A stretch of DNA of 25,174 nucleotides from Palsa-948 sp964481195 (GTDB lineage Bacteria > Bacteroidota > Bacteroidia > Palsa-948): contig CAYZTB010000043.1 in NCBI GenBank assembly GCA_964481195.1, positions 1 through 25,174 of the forward strand, in the 5' to 3' direction. The notes under the pieces were generated by a model that had not been told where the DNA came from, ran no database searches, and saw only the letters and a list, made by a program, of their open reading frames with translations. A program made the translations under genes and the position numbers. Positions 1 through 6,958 of the stretch are shown in pieces. The stretch's first letter is position 1; each line of letters opens with the position of its first letter.

Positions 1-471
1 ATCAAAAGCTTCTTTGCAATCTTCGCATTGAAATAGCGCTTTGCAGGCAGTAGAGCCAAACTGAGAAATCATTTTTGTATTTTTAGATTTACATCGTGGG
101 CATTCCAATACTTTGGGTTTTCCTAAAAGGGCGCCCTTGTCCATCGTAGTTTTTTCGGGAGGAGCTATTCCATATTTTCTGAGTTTTTCGTTCGCTTCAG
201 GAGTAATCCAATCTGTTGTCCAGGCAGGATTATAAACCATAGTTACTTTTCCATTTTCTACACCTTCTTTTTTTAGGATGGTAAGAATATCATCTTCAAT
301 TTGTTTCATGGCCGGACAGCCGGAGTAGGTGGGAGTGATAAGAACTTCAACGGTATCATCTTTAACAATGATATCTCTGAGAATACCAAGTTCTGAAATA
401 TTTATTACCGGAATTTCCGGATCAGGAATTTCTGATAGGAGTGTAAATATTTTTTCTTTCGTAACTACCAT
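1..471 (-). CDS. paaD: Phenylacetyl-CoA epoxidase subunit PaaD (3' end outside window)
   Basis: The first 157 codons are present and the frame is open to the window edge, so the stop lies outside. The N-terminal part is a MIP18/DUF59-like domain (IPDPEIPVINISELGIL, then the TYSGCPAM loop with its cysteine). The C-terminal part carries zinc-ribbon-like cysteine pairs (ECPRCKSKNT and QCEDCK), as in PaaD/PaaJ. This family is thought to help assemble or mature the metal centres of the epoxidase complex. The ATG at 471 overlaps the end of paaC by 7 bases (ATGGTAG), so translation is probably coupled. It is the last visible gene of the leftward paaABCD operon. The family call is firm; its molecular role is inferred from the family. 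Confidence 0.93.
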   Translation of the reverse strand, partial: MVVTKEKIFTLLSEIPDPEIPVINISELGILRDIIVKDDTVEVLITPTYSGCPAMKQIEDDILTILKKEGVENGKVTMVYNPAWTTDWITPEANEKLRKYGIAPPEKTTMDKGALLGKPKVLECPRCKSKNTKMISQFGSTACKALFQCEDCKEAFD

Positions 472-1223
472 TTTGCCTCAGGCATTGATCGCGGAAGTGA
501 TTGCATCTCGGCAAGTATATATCCAAGATTTTCAGTATGAATTCCATCGCGACTTCCGCGTTGCATGAAAGTGTTTGCCGATGTTTTTAAACTGGCAGCA
601 TTTAAAACTTCTACTATTTTCTTGTCCCAATCTACTTTAATATTGTTTAAATCAACAGCAATACCTTCTTTTATAAGAATTTGATCTACTTCATTCATCT
701 CAAACATTTCTCCAGTAAAACGGTATAATTCGTTTAATGCGTCTTGCATTCTACTATGACTTTCTTCTGTTCCATCGCCTAGTCGTTCAACCCAAGTAGA
801 GGAGTGCCTTAAATGATAAGTGATTTCTTTAATTGACTTAGCAGCTATAGCAGCAATTGTTTGATCTTTACTTTTTGTTAGCTCAGAGAATAGGTAAAAA
901 TTAAATGCGTCACAGAAAAATTGTCTTAATATAGTTTTTCCATAATCTCCATTCGATTGTTCAGTTATCAAGGTGTTGTAATATTCGCGCTCAGTTCTGT
1001 GGAATGCTAAATCATCTTCTTTTCTTCCTTTATCTTCAACTTGTGCAGCATAGGTAAGTAAGGCATTGGATTGTCCAAGTAGATCAAGCGAAATATTTGT
1101 CAGTGCTAAATCTTCTTCCAAAAATGGACCGTGACCACACCATTCCGCATTACGCTGTGCTAAAATTAAACTGGTATCGCCAAGTCTTAAAAGATATTTG
1201 AAAAGTGCTTCTTTGCTAGTCAT
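465..1223 (-). CDS. paaC: Phenylacetyl-CoA epoxidase structural subunit PaaC
   Basis: This 252-aa protein is a ferritin-like helical protein of normal PaaC length. Recognisable stretches are LRLGDTSLILAQRNAEWCGHGP near the N-terminus, LALTNISLDLLGQ around residues 40-52, and TYHLRHSSTWVERLGDGTEES in the middle. In the PaaABCE complex PaaC is the non-catalytic partner that forms a heterodimer with PaaA. It starts 18 bases after paaB and overlaps paaD by 7 bases, so it sits inside a translationally coupled operon. No damage or unusual residues are apparent. Confidence 0.95.
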   Translation of the reverse strand: MTSKEALFKYLLRLGDTSLILAQRNAEWCGHGPFLEEDLALTNISLDLLGQSNALLTYAAQVEDKGRKEDDLAFHRTEREYYNTLITEQSNGDYGKTILRQFFCDAFNFYLFSELTKSKDQTIAAIAAKSIKEITYHLRHSSTWVERLGDGTEESHSRMQDALNELYRFTGEMFEMNEVDQILIKEGIAVDLNNIKVDWDKKIVEVLNAASLKTSANTFMQRGSRDGIHTENLGYILAEMQSLPRSMPEAKW

Positions 1224-1241
1224 TTGTAGAATGTCGATTAA

Positions 1242-1538
1242 TTACATGTGTTTAATTTCTTCCGGTAGTATGTAAAATGTAGGATGACGGTATACTTTGT
1301 CATTTGCAGGTTCAAAAAACGGACCTATATCTTCCGGTGAACTGGATACAATTGCATCCGTTGGTACCACCCAAAGTGCAGTGCCTTCATTTCTTCTAGT
1401 ATACAAATCGCGAGCATTTTGTAAAGCCATTTCTTTGTCGTAGGCATGAAGGTTGCCGCAATGTACAAAGGGCTGACCCGGTTTTTTTTGAACGAATACT
1501 TCCCAGAGTGCGCCTTGATTATCTTTCGTGTTTCCCAT
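1242..1538 (-). CDS. paaB: Phenylacetyl-CoA epoxidase subunit PaaB
   Basis: This 98-aa protein has the normal size for PaaB. It shows the family's WEVFVQKKPGQPFVHCGNLHA opening (residues 12-32), a RDLYTRRNEGTALWVVP segment in the middle, and an HPTFY motif near the end. PaaB is the small bridging subunit that holds PaaA-PaaC heterodimers together. It lies 14 bases after paaA and 18 bases before paaC in the same operon. The start at 1538 is the only reasonable ATG. Confidence 0.95.
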   Translation of the reverse strand: MGNTKDNQGALWEVFVQKKPGQPFVHCGNLHAYDKEMALQNARDLYTRRNEGTALWVVPTDAIVSSSPEDIGPFFEPANDKVYRHPTFYILPEEIKHM

Positions 1539-1552
1539 AGTTAAATAATATT

Positions 1553-2491
1553 TTATGCAGCCTTTTTGTTTTTTCTTTTTTCAGCAAAAGCAAGAGCCGC
1601 TTCTCTTACCCATTGCCCTTTTTCATGTGCAGCAACTCGTGCTCCTAAACGCTCTTTGTTGCAAGGGCCATTACCATGAATTACATTTTTAAACTCAGCC
1701 CAGTCTGGTTCCGAAAAATCATAGCCCTTTTTTTCATCGTTCCATTTTAAATTTTTATCGGGAATCGTTAAGCCAATAAGCTCTGCTTGAGGTACGGTTT
1801 GATTTACAAAACGCTGGCGTAGCTGATCGTTTGTTTCGCGTTTTATTTTCCACTTTAATGCATTTTCAGAATTAGATGATTCTGAATCAGGCGGACCAAA
1901 CATCATTAGCGTAGGCCACCAAAAACGATTCAAGGCATCTTGCGCCATCTCTTTTTGTTCTTTAGTTCCTCCGGCAAGTTTGCAGGTTATTTCATAGCCT
2001 TGACGTTGGTGGAAGCTTTCTTCTTTACAAATGCGCACCATGGCTCTTGCATACGGACCATACGAAGTGCGTTGCAGCATTACCTGATTCATAATTGCTG
2101 CTCCATCAACGAGCCATCCTATGGCGCCAATATCAGCCCAAGAAAGGGTGGGGTAATTAAAAATGGAAGAATATTTTGCTTTTCCGGTATGCAATTGATT
2201 TAACAATTCATCGCGGGAAATGTTTAACGATTCTGCTGCAGTGTATAAATACAAACCATGACCAGCTTCGTCTTGAACCTTAGCCATAAGCACCATTTTA
2301 GCGCGCAAACTTGGCGCTCTGGTAATCCAATTTCCTTCGGGTAACATGCCAACAATTTCTGAATGTGCATGCTGAGAAATCTGGCGAATTAAATGCTTAC
2401 GATAATTATCCGGCATCCAGTCCTTAGGCTCAATGTTTTCGTTGCGAGCTAATTTCGCTTCAAAATTTGCATCAAAATCTATATTACTCAT
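1553..2491 (-). CDS. paaA: Phenylacetyl-CoA 1,2-epoxidase catalytic subunit PaaA
   Basis: This 312-aa protein is the di-iron oxygenase subunit that epoxidises the aromatic ring of phenylacetyl-CoA with O2. Both E-x2-H iron-binding motifs are visible: DEAGHGLYLY around residues 73-82, and EESFHQRQGYE around residues 157-167. The SQHAHSEIVGMLPEGNWI and RAPSLRAKMVLMAKVQDEAGH blocks are characteristic of PaaA. It is first in the leftward paaABCD operon. The reductase gene paaE is divergent across a 157-base intergenic region that must hold both promoters. No catalytic residue appears to be missing. Confidence 0.96.
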   Translation of the reverse strand: MSNIDFDANFEAKLARNENIEPKDWMPDNYRKHLIRQISQHAHSEIVGMLPEGNWITRAPSLRAKMVLMAKVQDEAGHGLYLYTAAESLNISRDELLNQLHTGKAKYSSIFNYPTLSWADIGAIGWLVDGAAIMNQVMLQRTSYGPYARAMVRICKEESFHQRQGYEITCKLAGGTKEQKEMAQDALNRFWWPTLMMFGPPDSESSNSENALKWKIKRETNDQLRQRFVNQTVPQAELIGLTIPDKNLKWNDEKKGYDFSEPDWAEFKNVIHGNGPCNKERLGARVAAHEKGQWVREAALAFAEKRKNKKAA

Positions 2492-2553
2492 AATCTGTAT
2501 TGTTTGTTTGTAAATATACTAATGAATCCGAAAAATCCTACCTGAATTCATCG

Positions 2554-2565
2554 TGATTTATATCA
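2554..2565. promoter_or_regulatory. CRP/FNR-like inverted repeat in the paaA-paaE divergent promoter region
   Basis: The 12-base site TGAT-TTAT-ATCA has the half-site spacing of CRP/FNR-family operators (TGAT-N4-ATCA). It is about 60 bases upstream of the paaA start and about 80 bases upstream of the paaE start. The position fits a shared operator, but one 8-base match in an AT-rich spacer can occur by chance. This is a candidate only. Confidence 0.3.
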
Positions 2566-2629
2566 TTAATTTCTAACTATGATACAGAACGGACTTAAAA
2601 TTAATAGCTCTAATTCTGATATAAAATTC

Positions 2630-2637
2630 TATTTTTG
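2630..2637 (+). promoter_or_regulatory. Bacteroidetes -7 promoter element upstream of paaE
   Basis: TATTTTTG matches the Bacteroidetes sigma-ABfr -7 consensus TAnnTTTG exactly. It ends 11 bases before the paaE ATG, so the predicted transcript would have an almost absent leader. No clear TTTG-type -33 element lies at the expected distance, so the call rests on the -7 box and its position. Confidence 0.5.
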
Positions 2638-2648
2638 TCGTCTGTTTT

Positions 2649-3710
2649 ATGGCAAAATTTCACAAACTTAAAATTGCAGATGTGCGTACCGAAACGGCAG
2701 AATGTGTTTCTGTATCTTTCTACATTCCGGAATCATTAAAAAATGATTTTAAATTTATACAAGGACAATACCTTACTTTAAAGCTTGTTGTAAAAGGGGA
2801 AGAAGTACGCAGGTCGTATTCCATTTGCTCTGGTGTGATGGATAATGAATTGCGAGTTGCAGTAAAAAGAGTGAAGGATGGGCGAGGTTCCAACTTCATA
2901 AATGATACTTTTAAGGTAGGTGCCGAAGTAGAAGTGATGCCACCCATGGGAGGTTTTCATTCACCGATGAAGGCAGAGCATAAAAAGCAGTATGTGCTTT
3001 TTTCTGGTGGAAGCGGCATAACACCCATGTTATCTATTGTAAAAACTGTTTTACAGGCTGAGTCAAATTCTTCCTTGATATTATTTTATGGGAACTTAAA
3101 CGAGGAGGCCACTATTTTTAAAAAGCAATTAGATGAAATTGCAACTAGCAATGCATCTCGCTTTCAGCTTCACTATATTTTTGATAAGCCCGAAAATAAA
3201 ATGGATGAGCTTTATGTAGGAGTAATGACCAAAGAAAAAATTAAAGCTCTTTTAACAAAACATATTACTTCTCAAACGGACAATGAATATTTTATCTGCG
3301 GTCCTGGCCCTATGATGGATAATGCCCGAGAAACATTAGAGGGTATGCGTGTAGATAAAAAACGAATTCATATTGAGTATTTTGTTGCTGCAGCACCTAT
3401 TGCGTCAAAAGACTCAGTCTTGGAAAAAATCACTGCTAAAGTTTCTGTTTCGATGTACGGCATGGAGACTGCGTTTGATTTAAATTCCAACGGAAAATCT
3501 ATTTTAGATGCTGCGCTGGATGCGGGCGTAGATGTTCCTTTTGCCTGCAAAGGAGCAGTGTGTGCAACTTGCAGAGGAAGAGTTTTAGAAGGGAAAGTGC
3601 ATATGGATAAAAACTTTGCCCTAACTGAAGAAGAAATCGCAGAAGGGTTTATCCTTACCTGTCAAAGTCACCCAACTACAGCCGTTGTGAAGGTGGATTA
3701 TGATGTTTAG
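2649..3710 (+). CDS. paaE: Phenylacetyl-CoA epoxidase reductase PaaE
   Basis: This 353-aa protein is the NAD(P)H-dependent flavin/iron-sulfur reductase that supplies electrons to PaaABC. The N-terminal flavin-binding part contains RRSYSICSG. The nucleotide-binding part contains FSGGSGITPMLSI and YFICGPGPMM. The C-terminal plant-type [2Fe-2S] ferredoxin domain has cysteines at about residues 300, 305, 308 and 338 (CKGAVCATC, then LTC). The length is typical for PaaE. Unlike the common single paaABCDE transcript, it is divergent from paaABCD. The ATG at 2649 follows a -7 element closely. Confidence 0.95.
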   Translation: MAKFHKLKIADVRTETAECVSVSFYIPESLKNDFKFIQGQYLTLKLVVKGEEVRRSYSICSGVMDNELRVAVKRVKDGRGSNFINDTFKVGAEVEVMPPMGGFHSPMKAEHKKQYVLFSGGSGITPMLSIVKTVLQAESNSSLILFYGNLNEEATIFKKQLDEIATSNASRFQLHYIFDKPENKMDELYVGVMTKEKIKALLTKHITSQTDNEYFICGPGPMMDNARETLEGMRVDKKRIHIEYFVAAAPIASKDSVLEKITAKVSVSMYGMETAFDLNSNGKSILDAALDAGVDVPFACKGAVCATCRGRVLEGKVHMDKNFALTEEEIAEGFILTCQSHPTTAVVKVDYDV

Positions 3711-3787
3711 GATTCAAGATTCAAGATAGAAAATTCCAAATTGCGAATCCGTAAGTATCTACGAACTGAGAACTAGCTTATTCCAAA

Positions 3788-4807
3788 TTATTTTATTTTA
3801 TGTAGAAGCAGAAGGGTTGTGCCGAAGAGGAAGAATGCGCCTGTTTGGTGTAGGATAGCAATCGTAATTGGAACTCCGTATAAAATTGTAATAACGCCAA
3901 GGGTAAATTGTACTAGTACGATAATTCCTAGTGTGTTCACAATCTTCATTACTGATTTGCTTACTTGTATTTTTCTAGCCTTGTAATACAGCAATCCTAC
4001 AAGTGCAACAACTAAATAGGCAATGCTGCGGTGCAAAAAATGAACTCCTGCATGACCTTCAAAAAAGTTTTTCCAAATGGGTTCAAGCGCTACCACATCA
4101 TCAGGCATCCATGCATCACCCATCTTAGGCCAAGTAGGATATCCGTATCCAGCTTTTAATCCAGCTACAAAAGCTCCGTATATGATTTGGAGGATAATCA
4201 CAATAAATAAAATAACTGAAAGGCGTAGAAGCCCCCTCCCTGCCTCCCCCGAAGGGGGAGGAGTTACAGGTCGCATAAGATCTAGGCCGTACCAAAAAGT
4301 AAATCCAAATACAGCAAAGGCAGATATTAAATGAATGGCTAATCGGTAGTGACTTACATAAATGTTTTCCGACAACCCGCTGCTGACCATAAACCACCCA
4401 AGAAACCCTTGAAAGCCCCCAAGCGCAAAAAGCACCATTGCTTTTTTCATAAAGTTTTGTGGCAACTTTTTTTTAACCCAAAACCAAATAAAAGGAACGA
4501 TAAAAACAATGCCAATAATTCTGCCTAACAGGCGGTGGATGTATTCCCACCAATAAATATTTTTAAAATCTGCTAGCTCAAAATGAGAGTTGATGAGCTG
4601 AAACTGTGGAGTTTGTTGGTAGGATTCAAATTCTTCCTGCCAGGCAGCTTCTGTAAGGGGAGGGATAGTTCCCGTAACAATTTTCCATTGGGTAATTGAT
4701 AAGCCGGATCCGGTTAGTCTGGTAATTCCGCCAATCACCACCATGGCATATATTAGAAAACAGCCTGTGAAAAGCCAAATAATAACTGTGCGAAAATTAG
4801 AATTCAC
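3788..4807 (-). CDS. ctaA: Heme A synthase, COX15/CtaA type, carrying an in-frame repeat insertion
   Basis: This 339-aa integral membrane protein with about eight hydrophobic segments converts heme O to heme A for cytochrome oxidases. Family signatures include GGITRLTGSGLSITQWK near the N-terminus, EYIHRLLGR (the E-x2-HR heme motif), SHYRLAIHL, AGLKAGYGYPTWPKM, HFLHRS, and LHQTGAFFLFG at the end. It is the COX15-like type rather than the short Bacillus type. The start is GTG at 4807; no ATG lies upstream in frame before the preceding stop, and the next internal ATG would delete the first membrane segment. A GC-rich palindromic element is translated in the middle (TPPPSGEAGRG) in a loop between membrane segments. 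The reading frame survives. Confidence 0.93.
   Translation of the reverse strand: MNSNFRTVIIWLFTGCFLIYAMVVIGGITRLTGSGLSITQWKIVTGTIPPLTEAAWQEEFESYQQTPQFQLINSHFELADFKNIYWWEYIHRLLGRIIGIVFIVPFIWFWVKKKLPQNFMKKAMVLFALGGFQGFLGWFMVSSGLSENIYVSHYRLAIHLISAFAVFGFTFWYGLDLMRPVTPPPSGEAGRGLLRLSVILFIVIILQIIYGAFVAGLKAGYGYPTWPKMGDAWMPDDVVALEPIWKNFFEGHAGVHFLHRSIAYLVVALVGLLYYKARKIQVSKSVMKIVNTLGIIVLVQFTLGVITILYGVPITIAILHQTGAFFLFGTTLLLLHKIK
4231..4265. repeat. GC-rich palindromic repeat embedded in ctaA
   Basis: A cytosine- and guanine-rich patch interrupts otherwise AT-rich coding sequence. Its core is a perfect 8-bp stem (CCTCCCCC at 4243-4250 with GGGGGAGG at 4254-4261) around a 3-base loop. It is read in frame as TPPPSGEAGRG within ctaA, a segment that does not resemble the flanking membrane protein. 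It looks like a dispersed palindromic (REP/RPE-like) element that landed in a permissive loop. No second copy was seen in this window, so the repeat status is inferred from its form. Confidence 0.65.
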
Positions 4808-4816
4808 AATATTTAT

Positions 4817-5089
4817 TTAGGGCAAATGTAAGCTTTCTAAATCTTTTAGGTAATCAAAAATTGCTACACATTCAAATGTCGAGCCTCTTGCAATAATATA
4901 GAAGTTTCTCTTGTCTGGCTTAGTGAATCTTCCAGACCCCTCAGCTATATTCAACATAATACTAAAAGCAGCTCTTTCTAGTTGATCTTTTTTATTTCTG
5001 CTGACTTTTGTTTGTTCTAAGAACAAAGCAACAGCACTGTTAAATTTCTTTGCTTTAGCGTAAACTTCTAGCTTTTCAAAATTGAACAT
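4817..5089 (-). CDS. Four helix bundle (23S rRNA intervening sequence-type, IVP) protein, C-terminally short
   Basis: This 90-aa protein matches the IVP/S23 four-helix-bundle family. It begins FEKLEVYAKAKKF, then LERAAFSIMLNIAEGSGRFT (the conserved IAEG-GR motif), then FYIIARGSTFECVAIFDYLK. Family members are usually around 115-125 aa; this one stops right after the third helix, so the last helix seems missing. The function is not settled; the family is found within 23S rRNA intervening sequences and as stray copies in many Bacteroidetes genomes. Its stop is 9 bases from the ctaA GTG start and in the same reading frame. A structured, repeat-rich leader separates it from tRNA-Arg. It is probably a dispersed accessory ORF. 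Confidence 0.75.
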   Translation of the reverse strand: MFNFEKLEVYAKAKKFNSAVALFLEQTKVSRNKKDQLERAAFSIMLNIAEGSGRFTKPDKRNFYIIARGSTFECVAIFDYLKDLESLHLP

Positions 5090-5107
5090 TAAATTTAGTT
5101 TGAGTTA

Positions 5108-5186
5108 GAGTGTGAGTTGTGAGAGGCAAAACAGTTTTTTTAAGTATTCCTACTCTTGCTCAATACTCACACTCAAAACTGTTTTG
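5108..5186. repeat. Two crossing inverted repeats between tRNA-Arg and the IVP ORF
   Basis: The 10-base arm at 5108-5117 (GAGTGTGAGT) is the exact reverse complement of 5165-5174. The 12-base arm at 5127-5138 (CAAAACAGTTTT) is the exact reverse complement of 5175-5186. The arms occur in the order A-B-A'-B', so the two stems cross and could form a pseudoknot in the minus-strand transcript, or they act as alternatives. The B' arm begins directly after the tRNA 3' end. The function is unknown. Confidence 0.6.
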
Positions 5187-5260
5187 TGACCTCGGAAGGA
5201 GTCGAACCTTCAACCTTCTGATCCGTAGTCAGATACTCTATCCAATTGAGCTACGAGGCC
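5187..5260 (-). tRNA. tRNA-Arg (anticodon ACG)
   Basis: This 74-nt gene folds as a full cloverleaf. The acceptor stem is GGCCTCG/CGAGGTC with one G-U pair. The D arm has loop AATTGGATA. The anticodon stem is TCTGA/TCAGA with loop CTACGGA, giving anticodon ACG. The variable loop is five bases, and the T arm is GAAGG-TTCGACT-CCTTC. The discriminator is A and CCA is not encoded. The A34 wobble base implies inosine editing to read CGU/CGC/CGA. It lies between floA and the IVP ORF. A partial copy of its 5' end lies just upstream. Confidence 0.97.
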
Positions 5261-5286
5261 AATATTATAATTTCCAATATTTCAAA

Positions 5287-5378
5287 TATCCAATTGAGTA
5301 CTGACGACCTGACGCTTTGGTCAGGTCAAACTCCGGTCAGTATCCTGATTGGCCCTGCCACATCAGGACTACAAGGCC
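5287..5378 (-). other. Partial 5' copy of tRNA-Arg interrupted by a 70-nt palindromic insert
   Basis: Read on the minus strand, 5378-5369 is GGCCTTGTAG, matching tRNA positions 1-10 with one mismatch. Then 5298-5287 is CTCAATTGGATA, matching the following 12 tRNA bases exactly. Between them, 5299-5368 is a 70-base insert made almost wholly of stems. A 7-bp stem at 5299-5305/5336-5342 encloses an 8-bp hairpin at 5306-5313/5320-5327. It abuts a second hairpin at 5343-5349/5362-5368 whose loop holds a further 3-bp stem. No cloverleaf can form, so this is not a functional tRNA. It looks like a tRNA fragment hit by a palindromic element. Confidence 0.65.
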
Positions 5379-5401
5379 ATTAATGCCGCAAATATAAAAT
5401 T

Positions 5402-6391
5402 CTATTCTTTTGGTTTATCTTTTGTTTGTGGTTTGCTTATGGAGTCACGCATTTGTGTATCGGACTGTATATTCTGCATTTTGTAATAATCCATCACTCC
5501 TAAATGTCCAGAGCGAAATGCATCAGAAATAGCCAGAGGAATTTGAGCTTCTGCTTCAATAACTTTAGCTCTTGCTTCCTGCGCTTTGGCCTTCATTTCT
5601 TGCTCATTTGCTACGGCCATGGCTCTGCGCTCTTCGGCTTTTGCTTGCGCCACTTTTAAATCGGCACTTGCTTGGTCAATTTGTAGCTCCGCACCAATAT
5701 TTTTCCCTACATCAATATCTGCAATGTCAATAGATAATATTTCAAAAGCTGTTCCTGCGTCAAGTCCTTTTGATAAAACTGTTTTAGAAATTTTATCGGG
5801 ATTTTCTAAAACACTTTTATGATCCAAAGCAGAACCTATGGTGGTTACAATTCCTTCTCCAACGCGAGCTAAAATTGTTTCTTCACCGGCACCTCCAACT
5901 AGCTGGTTAATATTTGCGCGTACGGTAACACGTGCTTTTACTATAAGCTGAATACCGTTTTTAGCTACTGCAGAAACAGGAGGGGTATCTAGTACGCGAG
6001 GATTAACAGATACTTGTACAGCTTCAAATACATCTCTTCCTGCTAAATCTATTGCTGTTGCTAGTTTAAAGCTTAGTGGGATATTTGCTTTTTCGGCAGA
6101 TATCAAAGCGTTCACAACTGATTGTACATGTCCGCCAGCCATAAAGTGTGCTTCTAGCTCATCTCTAGTAAGGCTCAATCCTGCTTTGGAGGATGTAATA
6201 AGTGCATTGGTAATAACTCCCGGAGGAACTTTACGAAAGCGCATCAATGCAAGTTGTATCAATGATATTTTTACGCTCGAAAGTTGCGCGGTAACCCATA
6301 ATCCTATAGGAAGAATTCTGAAAAATATCCATAAAGCGATGAGGGATCCAAAGCCTAGTAAAGCATAAATAAGTACTTGATCTGGTTGCAT
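5402..6391 (-). CDS. floA: Flotillin-like protein FloA (SPFH family)
   Basis: This 329-aa protein is a bacterial flotillin of the FloA/UPF0365 type, which forms membrane microdomains and influences membrane fluidity. Residues 5-30 are a hydrophobic membrane hairpin. The SPFH core includes RKVPPGVITNALI, AGLSLTRDELEAHFMAGG and ILSIDIADIDVGKNIGAELQ. It is followed by an alanine/glutamate-rich coiled coil (AKAEERRAMAVANEQEMKAK) and a segment with PLAISDAFRSGHLGVMDYYK. The length is typical. It follows an nfeD gene after about 100 bases, the usual NfeD-FloA pairing. The intergenic gap shows no clear hairpin. Confidence 0.95.
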   Translation of the reverse strand: MQPDQVLIYALLGFGSLIALWIFFRILPIGLWVTAQLSSVKISLIQLALMRFRKVPPGVITNALITSSKAGLSLTRDELEAHFMAGGHVQSVVNALISAEKANIPLSFKLATAIDLAGRDVFEAVQVSVNPRVLDTPPVSAVAKNGIQLIVKARVTVRANINQLVGGAGEETILARVGEGIVTTIGSALDHKSVLENPDKISKTVLSKGLDAGTAFEILSIDIADIDVGKNIGAELQIDQASADLKVAQAKAEERRAMAVANEQEMKAKAQEARAKVIEAEAQIPLAISDAFRSGHLGVMDYYKMQNIQSDTQMRDSISKPQTKDKPKE

Positions 6392-6493
6392 TAGTTTTAG
6401 TTTAAAATTAAATTATTTTGAATTTATAAGATGTCGCGAATGTACTAATAAGTCACGAAAAAAGGAGGGTAGGATAGTGGAAAATAACAGCTC

Positions 6494-6958
6494 TCAAGCC
6501 TTCAGTTTCACATATATTTTGCTGGACTGAACTTTTGAAACGATGATATCTTTTTTCTCATCGATAAAGCCATCCAATGACTGCACTTCCAGTAATTTAC
6601 CATTAATAAATGCTTTACCAATGGGGTTTAATCTAGAATTGGTTGTGCCAAAATCTCCTTCGTTTATTAGACCCGCTTCAATCACATTTGCTTTTCCGTC
6701 CATGGAGGAGAGCACACTAAACCGTTTCCATACATTGGTTTTGAATGCCCAATACACAGTGCCTAATGAAATGATGGCTGTACTAGCTAGCACGATGGTT
6801 CCAACAGTGTTTCCGTATCCACTGTAAGAGAGAATTATTCCTGTAATCATTAGAATTACAGAAATAAATCCTAACACCATTCCGGGGACAAATAATATCT
6901 CAACAATAAGAAGAAACAAGCCTAAGAGTATAAGAAGAATGATAGAGGTGATTGTCAT
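6494..6958 (-). CDS. NfeD-like membrane protein
   Basis: This 154-aa protein has hydrophobic segments near residues 3-25, 28-48 and 53-72, followed by a soluble C-terminal OB-fold-like domain. Family features are EILFVPGMVLGFISVILM at the N-terminus and GKANVIEAGLINEGDFGTTNS-type sequence, with LNPIGKAFINGKLLEVQS in the OB domain. It is the short NfeD form, with no ClpP-class serine protease domain. NfeD proteins partner with flotillins, and floA is the next gene. Its ATG overlaps the stop of the M48 protease gene by 4 bases, indicating co-translation. Confidence 0.88.
   Translation of the reverse strand: MTITSIILLILLGLFLLIVEILFVPGMVLGFISVILMITGIILSYSGYGNTVGTIVLASTAIISLGTVYWAFKTNVWKRFSVLSSMDGKANVIEAGLINEGDFGTTNSRLNPIGKAFINGKLLEVQSLDGFIDEKKDIIVSKVQSSKIYVKLKA

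Noticed and set aside
3711..3787. Short direct repeats (GATTCAA twice, TTCCAAATT twice) between paaE and ctaA, considered as a terminator or element
   Set aside because: No stable hairpin or U-tract forms; the repeats are short and AT-rich and may be chance.
5119..5304. Plus-strand 61-aa open frame
   Set aside because: It runs antisense through tRNA-Arg; the product is simply the complement of the tRNA and repeat sequence, with no family features.
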